From Thiohalomonas denitrificans (GTDB lineage Bacteria > Pseudomonadota > Gammaproteobacteria > Thiohalomonadales > Thiohalomonadaceae): DNA of 42,435 bases. A model generated the notes under the pieces. It was not told where the DNA came from. It did not search any database and saw only the letters and a program-made list of their open reading frames with translations. The stretch is taken from NCBI GenBank assembly GCA_020725115.1, contig DYFR01000028.1, positions 1 through 42,435 of the forward strand. Direction: 5' to 3'. The position numbers and the translations under genes were made by a program. Below, piece after piece: positions 16,284-25,857 of the stretch (position 1 is its first letter; each line of letters begins with the position of its first letter).

Positions 16284-17734
16284 CGCTTGACTTCGCCACC
16301 CTCGATGCATTACGCACTCACCATCCCGCGTGGAGGTTAATGCGGTCGGATCATGCTGCGCTGGTGGCGAGCTTTCTGCATCGGGTGTTCGTTACACCCA
16401 ATGTGCGGGGGATGGCGGCAGCGGATCTGGCTGAGGTTTTGGAAGATGAGTTATACGCCCTGCGCCAGCACCTCGGTGATGATGCCTTCCCCAAGGCTGG
16501 GATGGACTACCTGAATGACTGGGCCGCGCCCGACAAAGGCTGGCTGCGCAAGTTCTACCGTCCGGGGACGGACGAAGCTCAATTCGACCTGACGCCAGCT
16601 ACCGAAAAGGCGATAGCCTGGCTGGCACAACTCTCCGAGCGGCAGTTCGTCGGCACCGAATCGCGGCTGCTGACGCTGCTCGACCTGCTCAAGCAGATGA
16701 GCGAGGGCAGCGAGGCCGACCCGGCCAAACGCATCACGGAATTGCATAAGAAGCGAGATGAGATTGACGCCGAGATTGCACGGGTAGTGGCGGGCGATGT
16801 GCCACTGCTGGACGACACCGCGCTGAAGGATCGCTTCCAGCAATTCATGCAGGGCGCGCGCGAATTGTTGACCGACTTTCGGGAGGTGGAACACAACTTC
16901 CGCCAATTGGACCGGCGCGTGCGTGAGCGCATTGCGCTGTGGGAAGGCAGCAAGGGTGCACTGCTGGAAGACATCATGGGCGAGCGCGATGCGATTGCCG
17001 ATTCCGATCAGGGCAAGAGCTTCCACGCCTTCTGGGATTTTCTGCTATCCAGCCGTCGGCAGGAAGAGTTGACCGAGCTGCTGGATCGCGTGTTGGCACT
17101 GCCAGCCGTGGCGGCGCTGAACCCCGATACCCGCACACGCCGCGTGCACTACGACTGGATGGAAGCCGGCGAGCACACCCAGCGCACTGTCGCCGTCTTG
17201 TCACAGCAGTTGCGCCGCTTTCTGGATGACCAGGCCTGGCTGGAAAACCGCCGCATCATGGACATTCTGCATGACATCGAGAGCAAGGCGCTGGCCCTGC
17301 GTGATGCACCACCGGCTGGCAATGTGATGGAAATGGCCGAGGCCTGCGCTGATATCGAACTGGCGCTGGAACGACCTTTGTTCACCCCGGCCATCAAGCC
17401 GGTGATTGCCGACCTGACCTTGCAGGCGGGGGATGAGGACATCGATCCATCTGCGCTGTTCGATCAGGTGGTGTTAGACAAGGCTCGACTAACCCGCCAT
17501 ATCCGCCATGCCCTGCAAGACCGGGCGCAGATCACCTTGAGTGAACTGGTGCTCAGCCAACCCTTGCAACAGGGACTAGCCGAGTTGGTAGCCTATCTGC
17601 AACTGGGTAGCGAAGCTTTCCGCACCGTGGTGGATGAGGACGCGCCCGAGCCGATTCGTTGGCAGACGGTGGCTGAGGACGGCCAAGCCATCACCCGCAG
17701 CGCGCGGCTGCCACGCGTGATTTTCATGCGCTGA
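16280..17734 (+). CDS. jetA: Wadjet protein JetA (DUF3375)
   Basis: A 484-residue DUF3375 protein, the kleisin-like subunit of type I Wadjet (MukF/MksF analogue). Visible features: the N-terminal winged-helix part LRTHHPAWRLMRSDHAALVA then SFLHRVFV, a helical segment rich in charged residues (AKRITELHKKRDEIDAEIAR, FREVEHNFRQLDRRVRERIA) typical of the coiled-coil region, and a C-terminal domain ending IRWQTVAEDGQAIT. In Wadjet, JetA links the heads of the JetC ATPase dimer and binds JetB; the complex extrudes DNA loops and detects small circular plasmids. First gene of the jetABCD operon; 25 bases separate it from jetB. Confidence 0.92.
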   Translation: MTLDFATLDALRTHHPAWRLMRSDHAALVASFLHRVFVTPNVRGMAAADLAEVLEDELYALRQHLGDDAFPKAGMDYLNDWAAPDKGWLRKFYRPGTDEAQFDLTPATEKAIAWLAQLSERQFVGTESRLLTLLDLLKQMSEGSEADPAKRITELHKKRDEIDAEIARVVAGDVPLLDDTALKDRFQQFMQGARELLTDFREVEHNFRQLDRRVRERIALWEGSKGALLEDIMGERDAIADSDQGKSFHAFWDFLLSSRRQEELTELLDRVLALPAVAALNPDTRTRRVHYDWMEAGEHTQRTVAVLSQQLRRFLDDQAWLENRRIMDILHDIESKALALRDAPPAGNVMEMAEACADIELALERPLFTPAIKPVIADLTLQAGDEDIDPSALFDQVVLDKARLTRHIRHALQDRAQITLSELVLSQPLQQGLAELVAYLQLGSEAFRTVVDEDAPEPIRWQTVAEDGQAITRSARLPRVIFMR

Positions 17735-17759
17735 ACAAGAACAAGATTTGAGGCAAGGG

Positions 17760-18437
17760 ATGGAAGAAGAATGCTCGAACACAATACCGGCAACTCACCC
17801 GATGGTGGCTCCGGCCGCTGATTTGTCGGTGTTGCTGATCAGCTTGCTTAAAAGTGTGCTGTACCGTGATGGCAACGAACGCCAATGGGCGGTGCTGCTG
17901 AACCTGCAAGCACGGGTGCGTGACTACGTGGCGGTGCTGAATCTTGACTTGGTGCTGGATGAGGCGGAAGGCTATGCCTTCCTGAAAAGCCGCCCCGAGC
18001 CTGCCGACGACGATCCAGCACCCCGTTTGCCGCGTTTGGTGGCGCGCAGGCCTTTGTCCTTCGCCGTGAGTTTGCTGCTTGCCTTGTTGCGCAAGAAGCT
18101 GGCCGAGTTTGATGCAGGCGGTGGCGATACGCGGCTGGTGCTCTCCCGCGATGACATCGTGGAGCTGGTGCGAGTGTTCCTGCCCGATGGCCCGAATGAA
18201 GCCAAGCTAATTGATCAGATAGATACAACGATAAACAAGGTGGCTGAACTGGGTTTTCTGCAGAAGCTCAAAACTGCCGGTGGTACTTCGACAGGGCCGG
18301 CCACTTATGAGGTGCGGCGCATCCTGAAGGCCTTTGTCGACGCCCAATGGCTGGCCGAATTCGATGCGCGCCTGGCCACTTACCAGTCTCAACAGGCCGC
18401 CGTGACCAATGTCCGGGAAGAAGCAGACCATGAATGA
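17760..18437 (+). CDS. jetB: Wadjet protein JetB (DUF4194)
   Basis: A 225-residue DUF4194 protein, the KITE-type (MukE/MksE-like) subunit of the Wadjet SMC complex. Key stretches: [20 protein letters not shown] then [52 protein letters not shown], and a winged-helix end with [16 protein letters not shown]. The ATG at 17760 is preferred over a TTG at 17748 because GAGGCAAGG lies in front of it. Its end overlaps jetC by eight bases. Confidence 0.9.
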   Translation: MEEECSNTIPATHPMVAPAADLSVLLISLLKSVLYRDGNERQWAVLLNLQARVRDYVAVLNLDLVLDEAEGYAFLKSRPEPADDDPAPRLPRLVARRPLSFAVSLLLALLRKKLAEFDAGGGDTRLVLSRDDIVELVRVFLPDGPNEAKLIDQIDTTINKVAELGFLQKLKTAGGTSTGPATYEVRRILKAFVDAQWLAEFDARLATYQSQQAAVTNVREEADHE

Positions 18438-21400
18438 TTCGCAATCATTGGGCCTGGACTTTTGCGCAGATGACGCACGATCCGGCTTTCGCCTGACCCG
18501 TCTGGAGGTATTCAACTGGGGAACCTTCGACAGCCGGGTATGGACGCTGCAACTGGATGGCAAGAATGGCCTGCTTACGGGCGACATTGGCTCGGGCAAA
18601 TCAACGCTGGTAGATGCCATTACCACCCTGCTGGTGCCTGCCAACCGGATCGCCTACAACAAGGCCGCCGGTGCGGACAGCAAGGAGCGAACGCTGCGCT
18701 CCTACGTGCTCGGGCATTACAAATCCGAGCGCAACGAAGTCACAGGCGCGGCCAAGCCGGTGAGCTTGCGCAACCAGAACAGCTACTCCGTCATCCTGGG
18801 GGTGTTCCACAACGCAGGCTACGACCAGACGGTGACGCTGGCCCAGGTGTTCTGGATGAAGGAAGCGCAGGGGCAACCGGCGCGGTTCTTTCTGGGGGCA
18901 GAGCGCGGGCTGTCAGTTGCGACCGACTTTGCCAACTTTGGCTCGGACATCAACCAACTGAAAAAACGGCTGCGGGCACAAGGCGCAGAGATTCACGACA
19001 CATTCCCGCCCTATGCAGCCTGGTTCCGTCGGCGTTTTGGCATTGAAAATGATCAGGCACTGGAGCTTTTCCACCAGACGGTATCGATGAAGTCGGTGGG
19101 CAACCTGACCGACTTTGTGCGCAGCCATATGCTCGAACCCTTTGAAGTTGGTCCACGCCTGCAAGCCTTGATTGGTCACTTTGATGATCTCAACCGTGCC
19201 CATCAGGCTGTGCTGAAAACCCAACAGCAGGTTGAAATGCTCACGCCCCTGATTGCGGACTGTGCCCGCCACAGCGCATTGATGGCCGAGGTCGACAGTT
19301 TACGGGGGTGTCGGGACAGTCTTCGGCCCCATTTCGCCGGCCTTAAACTTGACCTGATCGACAAACGACTGGGCTTACTTGCGGAAGAATGGGAGCGAGT
19401 GGATGCTCAGGCACAAAAACTCGGCGCGGTTCATGAGGCGCAAGGCCAGCAAGTTGATGAGCTGAAGCAGGCCATCAATGACAACGGCGGCGACAGACTG
19501 GAACGCCTTGCTGCCGAGATTCGCAAGAAAGAACTGCTGCGGGACACTCGCAAAACCAAGGCTGGTCGCTACGGAGAGTTGGCTGGCGTGCTGGGCGAGC
19601 CGGCGGCAACAGATGCCGCCACCTTCGCCGCACAGCGTGGCAAGTATCAAAACTGGCGAGAGGAAACGCGCAACCGTGATGCCGATCTGCAGAACGCGCT
19701 CACTGAGCATGGCGTCACCTTGCGCCAGGGCAAGCTGGAGCATGAGCAGCTGTCAGCCGAAATTGAAAGCCTCAAGCGCCGCCGCAGCAACATCGAGGAT
19801 CAGCAAATTCAGATCCGTGTCGCGATGTGTACGGCATTGAGTCTGAACGTGGACGACATGCCCTTCGCGGGTGAGCTGATCCAGGTGCGCGATAACGAGC
19901 GCGATTGGGAAGGTGCCGCCGAACGTTTGTTGCGAGGATTCGGCCTGGCTCTGTTGGTGCCCGATGCCCACTACAAGGCGGTGGCCGAATGGGTGGATGG
20001 CGCCCATTTGCGTGGTCGCTTGGTGTACTTCCATGTGCGACCACGCAAGACCGCAGAACTACCAGACTTGCACCGTGATTCCTTGATCCGCAAGCTGGCC
20101 ATCAAGCCTGACTCCCCGCATTACGATTGGCTGGAGCGCGAACTTGCCCACCGCTTCGACGTTGCCTGCTGCGCCACGCAGGAGCAGTTCCGCCGCGAGG
20201 CACGCGCTATCACGCGCGCTGGCCAGATCAAAGACCCGAGCGGCCGACACGAAAAGGACGACCGCCATCGCATCGATGATCGCAGCCGATATGTGCTGGG
20301 CTGGAGTAACAGCGCCAAGATCGCGGCACTGGAGGTCAAGCGCCACCAGATTGAAGCGCGGCTGGGCAATGTTGGCAGCCAGATCGGTGATATACAGAAT
20401 GAGCGTAACGGGCTTACGAACCGACTTGATGCGCTAAGTCGTCTTGAAGAATTCACGGCCTTCGATGAATTGGATTGGGCCAGCGTCACCACTGAGATTG
20501 CGCAGCTGGTGGATGAGCGCAGTAGGCTGGAATCAGCATCTGACGTGCTCAAGCAGTTGAACGACAACCTGCGCACGCTACAGAAGGCGCAGAAGGAAAC
20601 AGGGGAAGAGCTGCAAGCTGCGCGCGAGAAACGGGCCAAGATTGAGCAGCGCCGCTCGGACGCGCGAGACCTTCGCCAGCAAACCGAGACGCTGCTTCAA
20701 GACATTATCATCGACGATGTTCTCACAACAAAGCTCGAATCCATGCGCGCCGAGGCGCTAGGTGAGCATCAACTGACCGTGGAATCCTGTGACAACCGCG
20801 AGCAGGACGTGCGTACCTGGTTGCAGGCACGGATTGACGCAGAAGACAGCAAACTCAAGCGGCTGGCCGAGAAGATCATCAAGGCCATGGCATCCTTCAA
20901 GGAGTCATTCAAGCTTGAGACAGCCGAGATGGATGCCAGCCTTGAGGCAGCCTATGAGTATGAAAACCTGCTGAAGCAGTTGAACCGTGATGACCTGCCA
21001 CGTTTTGTTGCGCGGTTCAAAGAATTGCTCAACGTAAACACGATCAACGAAATTGCCAACTTCAATGCTCAACTTGCCCGCGAGCGCGAAACCATCAAGG
21101 AACGTATCGCCCATATCAATAAATCCTTGGGTGAGATCGACTACAACCCCGGGCGCTATATCGTGCTGGAGTTGCAGACAAGCCCGGATGCCGAGATTCG
21201 AGACTTTCAGCAGGAATTGCGTGCATGCACCGAAGGCGTTGTCACCAGCTCTGACGATGCCCAGTATTCCGAGGCCAAGTTCCTCCAGGTCAAGGCCATA
21301 ATCGACCGCTTCCGGGGCCGCGAGGGCCTGTCTGAACAGGATCGCCGCTGGACGGCGAAGGTCACGGACGTGCGCAACTGGTTCCTGTTTGCCGCCAGCG

Positions 21401-21822
21401 AACGCTGGCGCGAGGACAACAGCGAGCACGAGCATTACTCTGATTCGGGCGGAAAATCCGGTGGACAGAAGGAAAAACTGGCCTATACCATCCTCGCCGC
21501 CAGTCTGGCCTACCAGTTTGGTCTGGAGTGGGGCGCGGTGCGCTCACGTTCATTCCGGTTCGTGGTGATCGACGAGGCCTTCGGCCGAGGCTCCGACGAA
21601 TCCGCCCAGTACGGCCTGAAATTGTTCCGTCAACTCAACCTACAGTTGCTGATCATTACACCGCTACAGAAGATCCACATCATCGAACCCTACGTTTCCA
21701 GTGTCGGTTTCGTCCATAACGAGGGTGGACGGGCTTCCAGGCTGCGCAATTTGTCCATCGAGGAATACCGGATGCAGAAGGCCTTGATGCCTGCTCACTC
21801 TGCGCAGGAGTTTCCGCAGTGA
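18430..21822 (+). CDS. jetC: Wadjet SMC-like ATPase JetC
   Basis: A 1130-residue SMC/MukB-like ATPase, the motor of Wadjet. Walker [10 protein letters not shown] is at about residues 51-59 within [19 protein letters not shown]. The middle is long antiparallel coiled coil (for example [20 protein letters not shown]) broken by a hinge-like region near residues 480-640 ([20 protein letters not shown]). Near the C-terminus come the ABC signature [20 protein letters not shown] (about residue 1005) and Walker [18 protein letters not shown] (about 1042). The ATG at 18430 is favoured (GGGAAG upstream); an in-frame ATG at 18409 has no ribosome site. Overlaps jetB upstream and jetD downstream (GTGA), so the four genes form one tightly coupled operon. 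All ATPase motifs look intact. Confidence 0.96.
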   Translation: MNDSQSLGLDFCADDARSGFRLTRLEVFNWGTFDSRVWTLQLDGKNGLLTGDIGSGKSTLVDAITTLLVPANRIAYNKAAGADSKERTLRSYVLGHYKSERNEVTGAAKPVSLRNQNSYSVILGVFHNAGYDQTVTLAQVFWMKEAQGQPARFFLGAERGLSVATDFANFGSDINQLKKRLRAQGAEIHDTFPPYAAWFRRRFGIENDQALELFHQTVSMKSVGNLTDFVRSHMLEPFEVGPRLQALIGHFDDLNRAHQAVLKTQQQVEMLTPLIADCARHSALMAEVDSLRGCRDSLRPHFAGLKLDLIDKRLGLLAEEWERVDAQAQKLGAVHEAQGQQVDELKQAINDNGGDRLERLAAEIRKKELLRDTRKTKAGRYGELAGVLGEPAATDAATFAAQRGKYQNWREETRNRDADLQNALTEHGVTLRQGKLEHEQLSAEIESLKRRRSNIEDQQIQIRVAMCTALSLNVDDMPFAGELIQVRDNERDWEGAAERLLRGFGLALLVPDAHYKAVAEWVDGAHLRGRLVYFHVRPRKTAELPDLHRDSLIRKLAIKPDSPHYDWLERELAHRFDVACCATQEQFRREARAITRAGQIKDPSGRHEKDDRHRIDDRSRYVLGWSNSAKIAALEVKRHQIEARLGNVGSQIGDIQNERNGLTNRLDALSRLEEFTAFDELDWASVTTEIAQLVDERSRLESASDVLKQLNDNLRTLQKAQKETGEELQAAREKRAKIEQRRSDARDLRQQTETLLQDIIIDDVLTTKLESMRAEALGEHQLTVESCDNREQDVRTWLQARIDAEDSKLKRLAEKIIKAMASFKESFKLETAEMDASLEAAYEYENLLKQLNRDDLPRFVARFKELLNVNTINEIANFNAQLARERETIKERIAHINKSLGEIDYNPGRYIVLELQTSPDAEIRDFQQELRACTEGVVTSSDDAQYSEAKFLQVKAIIDRFRGREGLSEQDRRWTAKVTDVRNWFLFAASERWREDNSEHEHYSDSGGKSGGQKEKLAYTILAASLAYQFGLEWGAVRSRSFRFVVIDEAFGRGSDESAQYGLKLFRQLNLQLLIITPLQKIHIIEPYVSSVGFVHNEGGRASRLRNLSIEEYRMQKALMPAHSAQEFPQ

Positions 21823-23039
21823 CATGGACCGGCTCTAAGGAGTTAAAGGCGCAATTGGCGCGACTGTGGGAGCGTGGTGAACTGCTGCGAGATGCGGTGA
21901 CGGGAAATACGCGTTTTCCTTTGCGCCTGCCACTAAAGTCGCCAAGTTCAGCGGACATCACCGATCACCTTAATGAGGTTCGCGCTTGGGCTGCCGAACT
22001 GGCTGCGACAGATTCAGTTCGTGTGGAGTGGCAGGAGCTTCGACACCGCATCCAGGGGACACAAGAACTTCCGGCCAGTGTGTGGATCGATACGATTGAT
22101 GGCGCGTTGAGCTGGCTGGGCAAGCGCCGTGAGTGGGATCGTTTCTTGGCAGAGGTATCCGCCACCCGGAACACGCTTCCCGACTTGCTACCCTGGTTGG
22201 AAAAGCGTCCTCTGCGGGCGCTGGAACTGTCCGCCGAATGGCCCCGCCTGATGGCCGTCGTGGCGTGGCTTGTAGAGCATCCGCGCCCGGGCATTTACCT
22301 GCGGCAGGTGGACTTGCCGGGCGTGCACAGCAAATTCATTGAGGCCCATCGCAGCGTGCTGGGTGAGTTGCTCGATTTGGCATTGCCTGCTGATGCGGTG
22401 GACAGCAGCAAAATCGGCGTCAGCCAATTCGCTGCCCGTTATGGCTTTCTGGAAAAACCAACTCGCATTCGTTTCCGTGTGCTTGACCCGGCGATTCGGG
22501 CAGTGCCCGACTCGGCATGCCCAGACGTGACACTGGATGCCGACAGCTTCAGTCGCTTGGCACTCGCCGTTAAGTCTGTATTCATCACCGAGAACGAGAC
22601 CAACTTCCTGGCATTTCCACAGGTTCGTGATGCTATCGTTATTTTTGGTGCGGGGTACGGTTGGGATGCACTGGCACACAGTCATTGGCTGAAGAACTGC
22701 TCAATCCATTACTGGGGCGACATCGACACCCATGGCTTTGGCATCCTGAACCAGCTGCGCGGCCACTTTGATCACGTGGAGTCGTTCCTGATGGACAGAG
22801 CAACCCTGGAGGCGCACACCGCCGTCTGGGGGCACGAGGACAAACCTTTGGTTGCAGACTTGCACCGACTGACATCCGATGAGAGTGATCTCTACGATGA
22901 TCTGCGTGACAACCGCATTCGCGCGGGACTGCGCCTGGAGCAGGAACACATCGGCTTCCACTGGCTGGCCTATCGCCTTCAGCATCTCCTCGATGGCACT
23001 GCCGCCCCCATACATGCCTCTTGCCGAGGGACTATATAA
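21819..23039 (+). CDS. jetD: Wadjet nuclease subunit JetD (DUF3322-DUF2220)
   Basis: A 406-residue protein with the DUF3322 N-terminal and DUF2220 (Toprim) C-terminal domains. The Toprim acidic residues are visible: the Glu in [14 protein letters not shown] (about residue 257) and the DxD in [18 protein letters not shown] (about 300). JetD is the nuclease that cleaves plasmid DNA after the JetABC motor has extruded it. Start is GTG at 21819, overlapping the jetC stop by four bases. The 3' end contains the promoter of the following toxin-antitoxin pair. No frameshift or missing catalytic residue seen, so the whole Wadjet system looks functional. Confidence 0.93.
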   Translation: MTWTGSKELKAQLARLWERGELLRDAVTGNTRFPLRLPLKSPSSADITDHLNEVRAWAAELAATDSVRVEWQELRHRIQGTQELPASVWIDTIDGALSWLGKRREWDRFLAEVSATRNTLPDLLPWLEKRPLRALELSAEWPRLMAVVAWLVEHPRPGIYLRQVDLPGVHSKFIEAHRSVLGELLDLALPADAVDSSKIGVSQFAARYGFLEKPTRIRFRVLDPAIRAVPDSACPDVTLDADSFSRLALAVKSVFITENETNFLAFPQVRDAIVIFGAGYGWDALAHSHWLKNCSIHYWGDIDTHGFGILNQLRGHFDHVESFLMDRATLEAHTAVWGHEDKPLVADLHRLTSDESDLYDDLRDNRIRAGLRLEQEHIGFHWLAYRLQHLLDGTAAPIHASCRGTI

Positions 23040-23049
23040 AGACTATATT
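23021..23049 (+). promoter_or_regulatory. Promoter and likely operator of the Phd/ParE pair, inside jetD
   Basis: TTGCCG (23021-23026), 17-base spacer, TATATT (23044-23049). The spacer and -10 carry two direct repeats, GACTATATA (23030-23038) and GACTATATT (23041-23049), spaced 11 bases, one helical turn. They are placed as expected for an autoregulatory antitoxin operator. Confidence 0.7.
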
Positions 23050-23077
23050 CGGTCTTTAGCAAATCAGGAGCACAGCC

Positions 23078-23353
23078 ATGCGCTACTCATCTCAAGTCAA
23101 GCCCATCAGCTATCTCAAGGCCAATGCTGCGGAAGTCCTGACGCGCCTCGCTGAGCAGCGCGAGCCCCTGGTCATCACCCAGAACGGTGAGGCCAAGGCC
23201 GTTCTGCAGGACGTGGCCTCGTTCGAAGAGACTCAGGAAACCCTGGCCTTGCTGAAAATCCTGGCACTGGGCAACCAGGATGTGGCCGCTGGCAAGGTCA
23301 AGCCTGTAGCTGATGTCATTGCCCGTCTGCGCGCCAATCAAGCCGCTGTGTGA
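23078..23353 (+). CDS. Phd/YefM-family antitoxin
   Basis: A 91-residue antitoxin of the Phd/YefM family. MRYSSQVKPISYLKANAAEV then LTRLAEQREPLVITQNGEAK and AVLQDVASFEE is the standard DNA-binding domain; the C-terminal helix (LLKILALGNQDVAAGKVKPV) is the toxin-neutralising part. AGGAG lies seven bases before the ATG. The stop overlaps the toxin start by one base (TGATG). Expected to repress its own promoter at 23021-23049. Confidence 0.95.
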   Translation: MRYSSQVKPISYLKANAAEVLTRLAEQREPLVITQNGEAKAVLQDVASFEETQETLALLKILALGNQDVAAGKVKPVADVIARLRANQAAV

Positions 23354-23694
23354 TGGCAGGCGCACCAGCCAAATTCAAAGTTCTGCTCACCGAGGGTGCG
23401 GAGCAGGATCTGGAGGCCATCCACAATTACATCTCCGAATTCGACTGTGTGGCCAACGCCAACTACGTGTTGGATGAGTTGATGGAAGTTGTGGAGAGCT
23501 TGTCAATATTTCCGGAACGCGGCAACTACCCGAAAGAACTGGTCAGCCTTGGCATCAAGGAGTACCGTCAGGCCTTCTTCAAGTCATACCGCGTGATCTA
23601 CCGTGCCACAGGCAGCCAGATCATCATCCATCTGATTGCTGACGGGCACCGTGATATGCAGTCAGTGTTGGCGAGAAGGCTGCTGGGCGCATAG
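23353..23694 (+). CDS. ParE/RelE superfamily toxin
   Basis: A 113-residue ParE/RelE-fold toxin: LLTEGAEQDLEAIHNYISEF, LSIFPERGNYPKELVSLGIK then EYRQAFFKSYRVIYRATGSQ and a C-terminal IIHLIADGHRDMQSVLARRL. The IADGHRDMQSVLARRLL ending is typical of ParE-like partners of Phd/YefM antitoxins. The ATG at 23353 overlaps the antitoxin stop. It may act on gyrase or on mRNA; the sequence does not tell. The pair closes the island on the right. Confidence 0.93.
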   Translation: MAGAPAKFKVLLTEGAEQDLEAIHNYISEFDCVANANYVLDELMEVVESLSIFPERGNYPKELVSLGIKEYRQAFFKSYRVIYRATGSQIIIHLIADGHRDMQSVLARRLLGA

Positions 23695-23760
23695 TCCATC
23701 TCCCAGTACTCACCACTCCGGCGAGCCGGTTCTTCGGGCAGCAACCATACGCCACCATCC

Positions 23761-23802
23761 AAACGCAAAAGGCCGCCTGTCACCAGGCGGCCTTTTGCGT
23801 TT
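23761..23802. terminator. Bidirectional terminator between the island and the EAL-HDOD gene
   Basis: A perfect 19-base-pair stem, AAACGCAAAAGGCCGCCTG with CAGGCGGCCTTTTGCGTTT, around a TCAC loop. T-rich on both strands, so it can stop transcription from the toxin gene on the left and from the gene at 23822 on the right. Confidence 0.92.
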
Positions 23803-23821
23803 GGTTCCTTTGCTCGCCACG

Positions 23822-25027
23822 CTACTCTCCCAGCAACTGCGTCATCTCCCCCGCCCAGGTAATGGACTGCAGATAGGTATCTGTGATCTGGGCTGCACTC
23901 AGGCCCAGCATATCCATTTTGCCCCAGTCGCCGCGTTCGGCATGCAACACCATGTTCAATACCTGTCCCAGAGGCCCGCTGTGGTGGGTGATGCCCGCCA
24001 CAATATCGTCCGCCAGGGAAATGGATTCGATGATCTCCTCCAGCGGCATGTCGACGAAGGCGTCAATCGATGAGAACAGTCCGACCAGGAAATATTTATC
24101 CTTTTCTGCATCCTGGCGGAGCAGTACCGCGACAAGCTCGCACATCTTCGCCCGCGTCAGGGTGGTAAGCATCAGCTCGTGCCCCTTGTCCTGTAGTTGG
24201 GACAGGGCGATGAGGTTAAGCCAGATGCGGATGTTCTTCTGCCCCAGCAGCACCAGGGCATGGCGTATGGACTCCACCTTGCGGCGCAGACCGAAATAGG
24301 CCGAGTTGATATAGCGCAGGAGTTTGTAGGCCAGGGTGGCATCGGTGGATATGGTCTGTGCCAGTTCGTCGAACTTGAATTCCGGCGCATTGAGCTTGTG
24401 CAGCAGGTGCATGGTGGCCAGGCGCGAGGGTACCGCCTGCTTGCCGCGCAGCACCGCCGGTTCGCAGAAAAAATAGCCCTGGAACAGATCGAAACCCAGC
24501 TCCATGCACTTGGCAAACTCCTCACGCGTTTCCACCTTCTCCGCCAGCAGACGAACCTCAAACGGCCGCAGCAGGGAAACATGCTGCCTGAGTCCGTCGT
24601 CATCCAGCTGGCGGATGTCGAGCTTGACGATATGGGCGATGCGCAGCAGCGGCTCCAGCTCTTCGCGGTAGATGAAGTCGTCCAGTGCGATCTCGTACCC
24701 CTGTCCGGCCAGCGTGCTCAGCGCCGCCACCATCTCGGCATCGGGTATGACATCTTCCAGCACTTCCAGGGTGACAGAGTCCTGATGAAACGGCAGCGGG
24801 TATTCACCCAGCAGAAATGGGCGTGTCAGATTGATATAGGCGCGGCGCTGGCCGGTGACACGATCCAGCCCGATATCCATGAAGGTGTTGATACATACAT
24901 CGGTGGTGGCACGATCGGGATCGTGAATATCCGCATGTTTTTCATCGCGGGCACGATAGAGCAACTCGTAGGCGACAACTTGCTGATTGCGATCAAATAT
25001 CGGCTGCCGGGCGACAAAGACATCCAT
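23822..25027 (-). CDS. EAL-HDOD signalling protein (YuxH/CdgJ-like)
   Basis: A 401-residue cytoplasmic protein with an EAL domain (residues ~1-195) and an HDOD domain (~200-395). It opens MDVFVARQPIFDRNQQVVAY then ELLYRAR, the form the EAL motif takes in this family. Several residues of active c-di-GMP phosphodiesterases remain: Asn in INLTRPFL, Glu in LEVLED, the Asp pair in IALDDF, Lys in VKLD, and Gln in FQGYFF, but AEGVET reads AEKVET. Characterised relatives such as CdgJ bind little or no c-di-GMP and control motility. HDOD blocks include IRHALVLLGQKNIRIWLNLI. A link to the nearby flagellar cluster is inference. Confidence 0.9.
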   Translation of the reverse strand: MDVFVARQPIFDRNQQVVAYELLYRARDEKHADIHDPDRATTDVCINTFMDIGLDRVTGQRRAYINLTRPFLLGEYPLPFHQDSVTLEVLEDVIPDAEMVAALSTLAGQGYEIALDDFIYREELEPLLRIAHIVKLDIRQLDDDGLRQHVSLLRPFEVRLLAEKVETREEFAKCMELGFDLFQGYFFCEPAVLRGKQAVPSRLATMHLLHKLNAPEFKFDELAQTISTDATLAYKLLRYINSAYFGLRRKVESIRHALVLLGQKNIRIWLNLIALSQLQDKGHELMLTTLTRAKMCELVAVLLRQDAEKDKYFLVGLFSSIDAFVDMPLEEIIESISLADDIVAGITHHSGPLGQVLNMVLHAERGDWGKMDMLGLSAAQITDTYLQSITWAGEMTQLLGE

Positions 25028-25074
25028 TACCGGTACTTTCCTCTGCGCTCGGGCGGCCAGCCGGTACCGAGGCG

Positions 25075-25740
25075 TTATTTCCCGGCAAGATAGCGCCGGT
25101 CGTCAAACGTAATCAGCCAGTGCGGCTTCATCAATGCCATGCCGGTAATCAGCATGCCGGTCATGAATCCCTCGCCGAACGCCATGAACGGCACAAAGGG
25201 CAAATAATTGCGCAGCAAGGCATCCAGACTGTAGGGCCCCAGCGTCGCCATCAGCAGCGACGAAGCAAACACCGTTGATACAAGTGCCAAACCGGCGCAA
25301 AAGTAGGCGTTGACGATTATGTAGACAAAGAAATGATGGGGCAAGTGCTTGACAGCCAGTCGATGGACAGCGTGTGTGACAAGGATCGGAATTGCTCCCA
25401 TCACCAGGGCATTGACGGCAAAGCTCTGCCATCCGATGACGCCATTGAGCACACTGCCGGCCAGTACCAGACTGATGGCGACGAAGGCTATTTCCCAGCC
25501 ATACATGAGCATCAACAGGGTGCCACCGAGCAGATGAAAGGTGAGTCCCGGCTTGATGCCGGCCTTGAGGCTCCAGATCAGCAGCAACAGCACGCAACTG
25601 CCCAGCAGCACATGCAGCAGCTCCTTGTCGCGGAACCGCTGCCATGATGCAGCACGAAGTGCCGTGGCGAACAACAGCAGAAACAGTAGCGTTGCCGCCC
25701 AGTGCAGCCAGGCGGGGAACAGGTTATAGGGAAGGTTCAT
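25075..25740 (-). CDS. CbiM-like membrane protein (COG3235 type)
   Basis: A 221-residue membrane protein with about seven hydrophobic segments. It begins MNLPYNLFPAWLHWAATLLF, and contains GTLLMLMYGWEIAFVAISLV, VLNGVIGWQSFAVNALVMGA, HHFFVYIIVNAYFCAGLA and FVPFMAFGEGFMTGMLITGM. This matches the energy-coupling-factor permease / CbiM-related group (COG3235), whose classic members are S components for cobalt or nickel uptake. The usual N-terminal His-rich metal motif of CbiM (MHI/MHIxxG) is not present, and no ATPase or CbiN/CbiQ partner is adjacent, so substrate and function are unknown. Confidence 0.75.
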   Translation of the reverse strand: MNLPYNLFPAWLHWAATLLFLLLFATALRAASWQRFRDKELLHVLLGSCVLLLLIWSLKAGIKPGLTFHLLGGTLLMLMYGWEIAFVAISLVLAGSVLNGVIGWQSFAVNALVMGAIPILVTHAVHRLAVKHLPHHFFVYIIVNAYFCAGLALVSTVFASSLLMATLGPYSLDALLRNYLPFVPFMAFGEGFMTGMLITGMALMKPHWLITFDDRRYLAGK

Positions 25741-25787
25741 GATGGCCCCACCGGCAATTGTCCACGATGTCAGTATGGCAGGCAGGC

Positions 25788-25816
25788 AAAAAAAAGGCGC
25801 AACCTGCGGTTGCGCC
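25788..25816 (-). terminator. Rho-independent terminator of iscU
   Basis: On the minus strand GGCGCAACC GCA GGTTGCGCC followed by a run of eight T residues. It is 42 bases past the iscU stop codon. Confidence 0.92.
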
Positions 25817-25857
25817 AGCGTCCTAAGAGAGGACGTACGGGGGATTCGGTACGGGTA

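Noticed and set aside
23695..23760. Search for a tmRNA 3'-end copy (attR) before the terminator at 23761.
   Set aside because: No stretch resembling TTCGATTCCCGCC followed by CCTCCACCA was found by eye.
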